Positions 27,740 through 35,172 of a DNA stretch of 64,000 nucleotides are shown here, one piece after another. The translations under genes and the position numbers were made by a program. The number at the start of each line of letters is the position of its first letter. Within the stretch, counting starts at the first letter, position 1. The stretch comes from JAOTVV01 sp039591075 (GTDB taxonomy: Bacteria; Gemmatimonadota; Gemmatimonadetes; Gemmatimonadales; GWC2-71-9). Below the pieces are notes generated by a model. The model saw only the letters and a list, made by a program, of their open reading frames with translations. It was not told the origin of the DNA and searched no databases. The DNA lies in contig JBDHEI010000004.1 in assembly GCA_039591075.1 (NCBI GenBank), forward strand, positions 62,001-126,000, written 5' to 3'.

Positions 27740-29839
27740 GTGAAGGTCTACACAGGAGATAAGATCCGCAACGTCGCGGTGGTCGGCCACGGCGCGAGTG
27801 GGAAGACGAGTTTGGTCGATGCGCTTGCGTTCGTGGCCGGCTCCAGTACACGGCATGGCTCGGTCCCGCAGGGGACTGCCCTCACCGACTACACTCCCGA
27901 CGAAATCGATCGACAGTACTCCATCAGCCTGGCACTCGCTCATGCTGAGTGGAATGGCGTCAAGATCAATCTGATCGACACCCCCGGCTATCTGGACTTC
28001 ATTGGCGACGCGCTAGCCGGCATGTCGGCCGCCGATGCCGCGCTGGTCGTGGTTAGTGCGACGTCGGGTGTCGAGGTCGGCACCGAGAAGGTATGGGAAT
28101 ACGCGAGCGAGCGTGGCCTGCCCCGACTGTTCTTCCTGTCGCTGCTGGACAAGGACAACGCCGATTTCGAGAAAGTGTATCGGGACATCAAGGACCATCT
28201 CACCCCCAAGGTGATCCCGATCGAGATACCCGTGGGCGAAGGGCCGGACTTTCACGGGATCATCAATCTGTTCTCCAGGAAGTGTCACCTCTATAAGAAG
28301 GGCACCAAGACCGGCGAGTATGACGAGGTTGATATTCCGCCCGAATATCAGGAGCGGTTCGACCAGTATTCGAAGGAGATGATCGAGACGATTGCCACGA
28401 CCAGCGATGATCTTTTGGAGCGGTATCTAGGGGGCGAGGAGATCACGAGGGAGGAGGCAATCGACGCGATGAAGCAGGGCGTTGCCGCCGGAGAGATCTG
28501 TCCGCTGCTCTGCGGCTCCGCGACGCTGACGTACGGGATCAAGGCATTGTTGTCGAAGCTCGCCGAGCTGGTCCCCGCGCCGACAGAGCGTCCGCCGGTC
28601 GTTGCCGAGCGATGGGGAGCGGCCACGCCGGTGGAGCTCACACCGGCTGACGGGTCACCATTTGTGGCGCAGGTGTTCAAGACCGTGTCGGAGCCGCACG
28701 TCGGAGACGTCTCCTTTTTCCGAATCCACGCCGGGAGCGTGAAGAACGGCGCAGAGGTGTTCAACGCTCCCCGCAGCCTGTCGGAGAAGCTGAACCATCT
28801 GTCCATCGCGCAGGGGCGGGATCGGACAGAGGTCCCGATGCTCCACGTCGGTGACATCGGCGTCGTTGCGAAGCTCAAGGACACCCACACCAACGACACG
28901 CTCTCGACCGAGGCCTCGCAGGTGGTGTTGGCGAAGATCCCCTTCCCCGAGCCGTTGACCGTGCTGTCGATCCAGGTCAAGCAGCGCGGGGAGGAGGACA
29001 AGCTTTCGACCGGGTTGCACAAACTCCACGAAGAAGACCCGACCTTCCACCACCGTTACGACGCAGAGCTACGGCAAACGCTGATCGGCGGGCGCGGTGA
29101 GCGCCACCTTGAGATCATCGTTGGGCGTCTCGAGCGGAAGTTCGGTGTCCATGCCGAGCTTGGCCAGCCGCGTATTGCCTACCGCGAAACGTTCAAAGGG
29201 AAGGCCGAAGGTCAGGGGCGCCACAGGAAGCAAACAGGCGGTCGCGGTCAGTTCGGTGATTGCTGGATTCGGATCGCTCCCTTACCGCGCGGGTCGGGGT
29301 ACGAGTTCGAAGACAAGATCAAGGGCGGTGTGATTCCGTCGAAGTACATTCCGGCCGTGGACAAAGGGATCCAAGAGGCAGCCGCGCGAGGCGTGACGGC
29401 CGGATTCCCGGTCGTGGACTTCAAGGTCCAGTGCTACGACGGCTCCTATCACGACGTCGACAGCAACGAGCAGTCGTTCAAGATGGCCGGCATCATGGCG
29501 TTCCGACACGTGGCGTCCAGCGCCAAGCCGGTGCTGCTCGAGCCCATCCTCGAAGTCGAGGTGTGGACACCGGAAGACAACTTGGGGGAGGTCATGGGAG
29601 ACCTGTCCTCCCGCCGTGGGCAGATCTTGGGTAGTGAGCGTGACGGTCGGTTGACGAAGGTGCGCGCGTACGTTCCTGAGGCGGAGCTGTATCGGTACGC
29701 CACCCAGCTGCACTCGATGACCCACGGGCGAGGCGGCTTCCATTGGTCACTGTCGAGTTATCAGGAAGTACCGCCTGACGTCGCGGAGAAGGTCCGCGAG
29801 CAGCGGAAGCAGCAACTCGAAGAAGACAACGGCCGGTAG
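27740..29839 (+). CDS. EF-G-like translational GTPase paralogue
   Basis: A 699-residue protein of the EF-G superfamily, starting at a GTG with a perfect AGGAGG seven bases upstream. It has the P-loop GHGASGKT, then G, II and the C-terminal III-V domains (GRGQFGDCW, SNEQSFKMAG, LHSMTHGRGGF). Two hallmarks of true EF-G are changed. The DTPGH switch-II motif reads DTPGYLDF, losing the catalytic His. The NKMD guanine-recognition motif reads SLLD, keeping only the Asp. I recall this combination in EF-G paralogues of Gemmatimonadota and other phyla. It likely binds ribosomes but may hydrolyse GTP slowly or have another role. A 132-codon N-terminal extension of the ORF is not coding. Confidence 0.9.
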   Translation: MKVYTGDKIRNVAVVGHGASGKTSLVDALAFVAGSSTRHGSVPQGTALTDYTPDEIDRQYSISLALAHAEWNGVKINLIDTPGYLDFIGDALAGMSAADAALVVVSATSGVEVGTEKVWEYASERGLPRLFFLSLLDKDNADFEKVYRDIKDHLTPKVIPIEIPVGEGPDFHGIINLFSRKCHLYKKGTKTGEYDEVDIPPEYQERFDQYSKEMIETIATTSDDLLERYLGGEEITREEAIDAMKQGVAAGEICPLLCGSATLTYGIKALLSKLAELVPAPTERPPVVAERWGAATPVELTPADGSPFVAQVFKTVSEPHVGDVSFFRIHAGSVKNGAEVFNAPRSLSEKLNHLSIAQGRDRTEVPMLHVGDIGVVAKLKDTHTNDTLSTEASQVVLAKIPFPEPLTVLSIQVKQRGEEDKLSTGLHKLHEEDPTFHHRYDAELRQTLIGGRGERHLEIIVGRLERKFGVHAELGQPRIAYRETFKGKAEGQGRHRKQTGGRGQFGDCWIRIAPLPRGSGYEFEDKIKGGVIPSKYIPAVDKGIQEAAARGVTAGFPVVDFKVQCYDGSYHDVDSNEQSFKMAGIMAFRHVASSAKPVLLEPILEVEVWTPEDNLGEVMGDLSSRRGQILGSERDGRLTKVRAYVPEAELYRYATQLHSMTHGRGGFHWSLSSYQEVPPDVAEKVREQRKQQLEEDNGR

Positions 29840-29842
29840 GGC

Positions 29843-29885
29843 ACGCACCTAGAGCGGCCAGCAGGCCGCTCTAGGTGCGTTTCTT
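29843..29885 (+). terminator. 17-bp perfect stem terminator shared by convergent genes
   Basis: ACGCACCTAGAGCGGCC (29843-29859) pairs without mismatch to 29864-29880 across an AGCA loop, followed on the plus strand by a T-rich tract (TTCTTCTTT). It ends the EF-G-like gene. The right arm includes the stop codon of kamA (29871-29873), read from the other strand. Confidence 0.85.
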
Positions 29886-31064
29886 CTTTGCCCCCTTGCG
29901 ATTGCCATTGCGGGAACGCTGCCGCGAACGTCCTGGCGACGGCTCGTCGCCAAACAGCGACATCAGCTCGTACTCCGGCTCGGCTGCGCCGACCGCGACC
30001 AACACCTCCGACCGGGCCTGCGGGTAGACGTAGCGCTGGCCGCGATAGTTCTTGAGCACGATCTCGTCGTCCGTGATCGACTCGACGTACTCCGGAAGCA
30101 GGGGGATCTTGCCGCCACCACCCGGGGCATCGATCACGAAGTGGGGAACGGCGAGCCCACTCGTCCAGCCGCGGAGGCCCCTCAGAATCTCGAGGCCTTT
30201 TTCGACCGTGGCCTTGAAATGCTCCACACCGGCGACGTTGTCGCACATGAAGATGTAGTACGGGCGCACGCGCGCGACGAGGAGCCGCTGCAGAAGCTCC
30301 TTCATGACGTCGACATCGTCGTTCACGCCGCTGAGGAGTACCGTCTGGCACCCTAGCGGAATTCCGGCGTCCGCCAGCATGCCCAGTCCCTTGACCGCAG
30401 CGGGCGTCAACTCGGCCGGGTGGTTGAAGTGCGTGTTGATGTACAACGGGTGGTGCTTCTTCAGCACTGCGCAGAGCTCCGGGGTGATCCGTTCCGGGAG
30501 ATGGCATGGGATGCGGCTGCCGATCCGAATGACCTCGATGTGCTGGATCTTGCGCAGCCGGCCGAGGATCGCATCGAGTCGCCGATCCGACAACAGCAGA
30601 GGATCCCCACCCGAGAGGATCACGTCGCGGATCTCTTCATGCTCCTGAAGGTACCGGAAGCTCGATTCGAGCTGGGCCATGGAGATCTTCTCGGGGTCCC
30701 CCACCTTGCGGCGTCGGGTGCAGAACCGGCAGTACGACGCGCACACCGGGCTCACGAGGAACAGCGCCCGATCCGGATACCGGTGCGTGATGTTGGGCAC
30801 CGGGCTGTCGCCCTCCTCGTTGAGGCTGTCCAGTACGCCATCCACGACTTCGAGTTCCTGCAGGTCGGGGACGTACTGCCGCCAGATCGGGTCATTGGGT
30901 TTCTGGATCAGGTCCACCATGGCGGGGGAGATCCGGAACTCGAAGTTGTCCACCGCCTGCTGAAGGCGCCCGAGGTCTGGGAAGTGCTCCGGCCCGAACC
31001 GTTCGACGAGCTGCTGGAGCGTGCGGACACCGCGGTCGTGGAGGAGCTTCTGCCATTCAGCCAT
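29871..31064 (-). CDS. kamA: Lysine 2,3-aminomutase (radical SAM, PLP)
   Basis: A 397-residue member of the KamA family, which converts L-lysine to L-beta-lysine using S-adenosylmethionine, an Fe4S4 cluster and PLP. The cluster motif is CASYCRFC (Cys108, 112, 115), the SAM motif is SGGDP near 151, and the PLP lysine is in PGGGGK (Lys319). Asp275 (MCDNVAG) and Asp312 (VIDAPGG) match the pair that, as I recall, holds the substrate ammonium in lysine-specific enzymes. The C-terminus ends in an unusual Arg/Lys-rich tail (about 20 residues). The ATG overlaps the end of the GNAT gene by 8 bp; it is the fourth gene of an overlapping cluster. Confidence 0.92.
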   Translation of the reverse strand: MAEWQKLLHDRGVRTLQQLVERFGPEHFPDLGRLQQAVDNFEFRISPAMVDLIQKPNDPIWRQYVPDLQELEVVDGVLDSLNEEGDSPVPNITHRYPDRALFLVSPVCASYCRFCTRRRKVGDPEKISMAQLESSFRYLQEHEEIRDVILSGGDPLLLSDRRLDAILGRLRKIQHIEVIRIGSRIPCHLPERITPELCAVLKKHHPLYINTHFNHPAELTPAAVKGLGMLADAGIPLGCQTVLLSGVNDDVDVMKELLQRLLVARVRPYYIFMCDNVAGVEHFKATVEKGLEILRGLRGWTSGLAVPHFVIDAPGGGGKIPLLPEYVESITDDEIVLKNYRGQRYVYPQARSEVLVAVGAAEPEYELMSLFGDEPSPGRSRQRSRNGNRKGAKKKRT

Positions 31065-31578
31065 GGTGTGCCATCTCTTTTGCGGGAGGATCGAGATGCT
31101 TGGTGTAGACGATCAAATCGTCCTGAGGCCCGTAGTACTGCACGATGTGCGCAGCCCGCGTGTACCCGATTGAATCGTAGAACCCCCGGGTCGGCCCGTA
31201 GTCGTCGCGGGACGACGTTTCCACCACGATCAGCAGCCCCTTCCGCATCCGGATGTTCCGTTCGGTGTGGTCCATGAGCTTGCGGCCGACCCCGTGTCGG
31301 TGCGCCGCGGGAGCGACGACGATCCAGTACAGGTCCCACGTTGCAGCCGTGCAAGGGGTCGGACCGTACAGGGTGAAGCCCACGAGCCCATCGTCGTCGA
31401 AGGCCCCGATCGCGTGGTAGTCGGTGCCGGGACGGGTGATGTGGTCGTCGAACACTTCGAGAGCCACGGTGATCTCGTCGGAGCGGAAGACACGCGTGGC
31501 CTCGACCATCGCGCGGACGCGCTCCCGGTCTTCCGCCCGCAATGGGCCGAGCGTCACGGTCGTCTCGGCGGTGCTCAT
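31057..31578 (-). CDS. GNAT-family N-acetyltransferase
   Basis: A 173-residue GNAT enzyme. The acetyl-CoA-binding motif is HRHGVGRKLMDHTE, preceded by the beta-4 strand WDLYWIVVAP and followed by GFYDSIGYTRAAHI. It acetylates an amino group in the cytoplasm. Its stop overlaps the kamA start and its ATG overlaps the ATP-grasp stop (ATGA), so it is built into the cluster. In methanogens and some bacteria KamA (AblA) pairs with the acetyltransferase AblB to make N-epsilon-acetyl-beta-lysine, an osmolyte. By that analogy this GNAT may act on beta-lysine or a beta-lysyl product, though it need not be AblB itself. Confidence 0.85.
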   Translation of the reverse strand: MSTAETTVTLGPLRAEDRERVRAMVEATRVFRSDEITVALEVFDDHITRPGTDYHAIGAFDDDGLVGFTLYGPTPCTAATWDLYWIVVAPAAHRHGVGRKLMDHTERNIRMRKGLLIVVETSSRDDYGPTRGFYDSIGYTRAAHIVQYYGPQDDLIVYTKHLDPPAKEMAHHG

Positions 31579-32582
31579 GCGAGCGAGACCTCACGCGTCG
31601 GGATCGGCACGGCCGGGCTTTGCCTCCGCCCACCGCGAGCCGCCTCGACGATCTGGAGCACCAGTCGGTCGTAACTCCAGCCACGCGCCCGGGCCATGTT
31701 CGCCAACCCCGCGTCGGCCGAGAGGTCCGGGTTGGGGTTGACCTCCAGGACCCAGGGATTCCCATCCGCATCCACCCGAAGATCGACCCGCCCGTATCCC
31801 CGACCTTCGACAGCCTGCCACGCCAAGGCCGCCATCTGCACGATGCGGTTGGTGAGGTCGGCATCGACGTCTGCAGGACAGACCGGTTGGGTCCCGGCGA
31901 ATTCCGGGCTCGCCTCGAGCCACTTCGCGGCGAACGAGACGATCGGCCAGGCGCCGGCCGGGAGGTCGGTGAAGTCAATTTCCGACAGCGGGAGGATACC
32001 GTCACCGACGAAGCCCACCGCCAACTCACGGCCGGCGATGTACTGCTGCACGATGGCCGTCCCATGCAGCTCACGCACCAGCGCCACCCGATCGCGGAGG
32101 GCGGATGCGCTGGTGACCACCGATCCCTGCTCAATCCCGATACTCGCGTCTTCGGCGGCCGGCTTCACGATCGCCGGGAGCGGGAAGTCGTCGGGCACGG
32201 CCGCCACTCCGTCCGGGACGTGCCAGCGCGGAACCGGCACTCCCCGCGACGCCAGGAACGCGTTGAGGAGCGGCTTGCGGTGACACACTGCCATCGTCCA
32301 TGCCGAGCATCCGGTGAAGGGAATCCCCGCCAGTTCCATCATCGAGGCGACGTTGACCTCCAGGCGACTGACGCCTCCGACCCCCTCGCACAGGTTGAAC
32401 ACCAGCTCGGCCTCCCGCACGGAGCTGAACCACGCGAGGTCGGGCTGCACGGAGACGTGCGTCACCTCGTGACCCGCCGTCGCCAGCACACGGCTCACCG
32501 TGGCGACGGATGCGAGCACGGCCCGGATGTCCTCAGGACTCCAGCTCTCGGCGCCGCCGTCGTAAATCGCCGCGATCTTCAG
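31575..32582 (-). CDS. ATP-grasp ligase, D-Ala-D-Ala ligase-like (second of pair), apparent CTG start
   Basis: A 335-residue ATP-grasp protein. The N-terminal domain begins KIAAIYDGGAESW immediately after a CTG (32582-32580) that overlaps the upstream stop as CTGA. AGGAG lies eight bases before it. No ATG, GTG or TTG precedes the conserved sequence in this frame, so CTG is the only start fitting the fold. ATP-grasp elements: IVKPAAEDASIGI (nucleotide lysine and glycine-rich loop, about 138-150), VQQYIAGRELAVG and the Mg-binding WVLEVNPNPD (Glu280, Asn282). It would join a carboxylate to an amine using ATP. It differs clearly from its neighbour, so it is a separate specificity. Confidence 0.82.
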   Translation of the reverse strand: MKIAAIYDGGAESWSPEDIRAVLASVATVSRVLATAGHEVTHVSVQPDLAWFSSVREAELVFNLCEGVGGVSRLEVNVASMMELAGIPFTGCSAWTMAVCHRKPLLNAFLASRGVPVPRWHVPDGVAAVPDDFPLPAIVKPAAEDASIGIEQGSVVTSASALRDRVALVRELHGTAIVQQYIAGRELAVGFVGDGILPLSEIDFTDLPAGAWPIVSFAAKWLEASPEFAGTQPVCPADVDADLTNRIVQMAALAWQAVEGRGYGRVDLRVDADGNPWVLEVNPNPDLSADAGLANMARARGWSYDRLVLQIVEAARGGRRQSPAVPIPTREVSLA

Positions 32583-33661
32583 TGCGTGGCTCCTGAAACG
32601 GGTTCTGCTGCGAGTTCCCCACCGGTGACCCGCCGCCAGGCGATCCGCACGGCCGACTGGATCAGGTCGTCGTAGGTCATCCCGGCCGTCCACGCTGCGC
32701 GCGGGAAGCAGCTGTTCGCCGCCGGGTCGGGGATGATGCCGGGCAGGGGATTGACCTCGAGGATGTGGGGAGCGCCGCCGGCATCCAATCGGACATCGAC
32801 GCGCGCCCAGTCGCGACAGCCCAGGGCGTGGTAGGCGGCGAGGGCGGTGCGACGCACCGCGTCGGCGACCTCCTCGTCGACCGCTGCGGGGCATTCGAGC
32901 ACCTCGAGCGGCGTGTCCGGCACGTCCCACTTCCACTTGGCCTCGTAGCCCATGATGGGGAGTGCGCCGGGCGGCAGGCCCTCGAACCGGTAGCGGATGA
33001 GCGGCAATGCCCGCGCCTCGAGCCCGTTGCCCATGACGGCGACGGTGAACTCCTCACCTGAGAGGAACGCTTCCACGAGCACGGGCTGGCGATAGGCTTC
33101 CAGCAGATGCCGCGCGCGCTCGACCGCCTCCGCCGGGGTCCGCGCGTAGTTGGCCTCCGCTATTCCTTTAGAGGAGCCCTCCCAGGCGGGCTTGAGGAAC
33201 GCCGGGTAGGGATGCCCGTTCCGCAGCACCGACAGGTCGGCCTCGGAGTCGATCCACGTGAACGGCGGCGTCGGCACCCCGCGCTGCCGAAAGACCTCCT
33301 TCGCCCGGACCTTGTGCAGCGCGATCGCGAGCGTGAGCGGATCACTCCCCAGGTAGGGAATGCCGAAAAACTCGGCCATGGCCGGGACATGCGCCTCCCG
33401 GTTCGGACCACTGTGGCCCTCGGCCATGTTGAAGATGAAGTCCACCCGTGCGTCGCGGAGCTGGCACGGGAAGTTGCCCACGGCCTCGAGGGGCACGACC
33501 TCTCCGAAGACCTGGAGGGCGTTGCGTACCGCCGCGATCGTCTCGGCGTCATCCCACTCGACGTACTCGTCGGTGAGTGGTTCGAAGGTGGTCCGGTGGT
33601 CGCCACCGTGATCTGCGACGACGTCTTCCGGACGTTGGTTGAACGCGAGTGCGATGCGCAT
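32579..33661 (-). CDS. ATP-grasp ligase, D-Ala-D-Ala ligase-like (first of pair)
   Basis: A 360-residue ATP-grasp enzyme. The ATG at 33661 has GGAG just upstream. Visible elements: FIFNMAEG near 75-82, IPYLGSDPLTLAIALHK with the conserved loop of D-Ala-D-Ala ligase relatives, AFLKPAWEGSSKG (about 154-166) for ATP, VLVEAFLSGEEF and HILEVNPLPG with Glu302 and Asn304 for Mg. The reaction type, amide bond formation from carboxyl phosphate and amine, is inferred from the fold. It is not the cell-wall Ddl by context: it stands first in a four-gene overlapping set with a second ATP-grasp, a GNAT and KamA. Confidence 0.85.
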   Translation of the reverse strand: MRIALAFNQRPEDVVADHGGDHRTTFEPLTDEYVEWDDAETIAAVRNALQVFGEVVPLEAVGNFPCQLRDARVDFIFNMAEGHSGPNREAHVPAMAEFFGIPYLGSDPLTLAIALHKVRAKEVFRQRGVPTPPFTWIDSEADLSVLRNGHPYPAFLKPAWEGSSKGIAEANYARTPAEAVERARHLLEAYRQPVLVEAFLSGEEFTVAVMGNGLEARALPLIRYRFEGLPPGALPIMGYEAKWKWDVPDTPLEVLECPAAVDEEVADAVRRTALAAYHALGCRDWARVDVRLDAGGAPHILEVNPLPGIIPDPAANSCFPRAAWTAGMTYDDLIQSAVRIAWRRVTGGELAAEPVSGATH

Positions 33662-33681
33662 CGAACTCCAAGACGGAGTGT

Positions 33682-33722
33682 GTGTTGCGCAACACGATAA
33701 AGAATGATGAACGGATACGCAA
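33682..33722 (-). promoter_or_regulatory. Candidate promoter and 14-bp palindromic operator of the ATP-grasp/kamA cluster
   Basis: GTGTTGCGCAACAC (33682-33695) is a perfect palindrome 20 bp upstream of the first ATP-grasp ATG. Just upstream on the minus strand is the most AT-rich stretch of the region, with TTGCGT (33722-33717) and TTTATC/TTATCG (33701-33695) at 15-16 bp spacing as a possible sigma-70 pair. A repressor bound at the palindrome would block the start region. As RNA the palindrome can also form a 5-bp hairpin with a GCGC loop. The promoter call is weak; the palindrome is certain. Confidence 0.45.
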
Positions 33723-33792
33723 TAGTTTTTTCGACGGCATCTTGCCCGCGACACCTCGCAAAGGTCTGCTCGACTCTTCGCGAAGCCGTCGA

Positions 33793-34326
33793 TCAGGACC
33801 CGGCGAGCTTCTTTTCGGAGACCGGAACGTCTCTGGAGGGAGTGGGTCGACGGTACTCGCGGAAGCTGAACGGCACCGGGTGCTGCTCGTCGGTGGGGAA
33901 GGTGTGATCGCTGATGAGTAGCCAGTCGGTCTCGGGAAATTCCGGGAAGAAGGCGTCTCCGTCATAGGTCGCGTGCACAACGGTGAGGTAGATCCTGGAG
34001 GCGTGCGGCAGGGCGAGTCGGTAGACCTGCCCACCACCCGCCACAAACACCTCCTCCTCGTGCCCAACCAGCGCCAGGGCCTCGTCGAGACCATGGACGA
34101 CCTCGACGCCGGCCGCGCGGTACCCGCGGTTGGAGGTGATCACGATGTTGCGGCGCTGCGGCAATGGGTGGGTCAGGGTCTCGAAGGTCTTCCGACCCAT
34201 CAGCACCGTGTGGCCGGTCGTCAGAGTCTTGAACCGACGCATGTCCTTGGGCAGGTGCCAGGGGAGGCTTCCCCGGGATCCGATCACTCGGTTCTCCGCC
34301 ATCGCGGCGATGAGGGAGACGATCAC
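33793..34326 (-). CDS. folA: Dihydrofolate reductase
   Basis: A 177-residue DHFR starting at a GTG that overlaps the thyA stop (GTGA). It reduces dihydrofolate to tetrahydrofolate with NADPH. Motifs: VSLIAAMAENRVIG at the N-terminus, LPWHLPKDMRRFK with the acidic active-site residue (Asp of PKDM), MGRKTFET and FVAGGGQVYRLAL for NADPH. It closes the cycle with thyA, which turns methylenetetrahydrofolate into dihydrofolate, so the thyA-folA order is functionally sensible. The 3' end is about 130 bp before the ATP-grasp cluster promoter. Confidence 0.95.
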   Translation of the reverse strand: MIVSLIAAMAENRVIGSRGSLPWHLPKDMRRFKTLTTGHTVLMGRKTFETLTHPLPQRRNIVITSNRGYRAAGVEVVHGLDEALALVGHEEEVFVAGGGQVYRLALPHASRIYLTVVHATYDGDAFFPEFPETDWLLISDHTFPTDEQHPVPFSFREYRRPTPSRDVPVSEKKLAGS

Positions 34327-35117
34327 ACCGCGACGGGCGCCGCGATCCGGGGATGCGGATCGTAGCCTTCGAGCGAGAAGTCCTCGAACGAGAAATCGAA
34401 GACCGACTCAACTGCCGGGTCGAGCCGCATGGTCGGGAGCGGTCGGGGATCGCGGCTCACCTGGAGTCGGGCCTGCTCCAGGTGGTTGGTGTATAGGTGG
34501 GCGTCTCCGAACGTGAGGATGAACTCGCCGGGCTCCAGCTCCGTGCTCTGGGCGACCATCAGCGTGAGGAGCGCGTAGGAGGCGATGTTGAAGGGGACGC
34601 CCAGAAAGACGTCCGCGCTCCGCTGGTAGAGCTGGCACGAGAGCCGCCCGTCTGCCACGTAGAACTGAAACAGGATGTGGCACGGAGGGAGTGCCATCCT
34701 GGGAAGGTCGGCGGGATTCCAGGCGCTGACGACATGTCGGCGCGAATCCGGATCGCGTCGGATCTGCTCGACCACCGCGGCCAATTGGTCGATCGTACGA
34801 CCATCGGGAGCCGGCCACGACCGCCACTGCGCTCCATAGATCGGCCCCAGGTCCCCGCGCTCGTCCGCCCACTCGTCCCAGATCCTTACCCCGTGCTGCC
34901 GAAGGTACCCGACATTGGTGTCGCCCCGCGTGAACCACAGCAGCTCGTGAATGATCGACTTGAGGTGCACCTTCTTCGTCGTGACCAGCGGGAACCCCTC
35001 GCCGAGATCGAAGCGCATCTGGTGGCCGAAGATGCTCAGCGTCCCGGTTCCCGTCCGGTCGGCTTTCGGATGGCCGTGGTCGAGGATGTGCTGGAGGAGA
35101 TGGAGATACTGTCTCAT
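34323..35117 (-). CDS. thyA: Thymidylate synthase
   Basis: A 264-residue thymidylate synthase, the same length as the E. coli enzyme. It methylates dUMP to dTMP with methylenetetrahydrofolate. It contains DRTGTGTLSIFGHQ near the phosphate-binding Arg, the catalytic Cys146 in LPPCHILFQFY, QRSADVFLGVPFNIASYA and the C-terminal IAAPVAV. The ATG at 35117 fits the family start and has GAGAGG before it; the longer ORF upstream is not homologous. folA overlaps its stop. The dCMP deaminase at 42.3-42.8 kb can supply the dUMP substrate. Confidence 0.96.
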   Translation of the reverse strand: MRQYLHLLQHILDHGHPKADRTGTGTLSIFGHQMRFDLGEGFPLVTTKKVHLKSIIHELLWFTRGDTNVGYLRQHGVRIWDEWADERGDLGPIYGAQWRSWPAPDGRTIDQLAAVVEQIRRDPDSRRHVVSAWNPADLPRMALPPCHILFQFYVADGRLSCQLYQRSADVFLGVPFNIASYALLTLMVAQSTELEPGEFILTFGDAHLYTNHLEQARLQVSRDPRPLPTMRLDPAVESVFDFSFEDFSLEGYDPHPRIAAPVAV

Positions 35118-35172
35118 GGCCTCTCGAGCGGAACGGGTGGGTGTTTCCCGACGCCACCAACCTCCCCCCGAA

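Noticed and set aside
29840..31064. Functional link between the EF-G paralogue and KamA via beta-lysine modification of a translation factor
   Set aside because: The genes are convergent and separated by a terminator; no epmA-like or efp gene is present.
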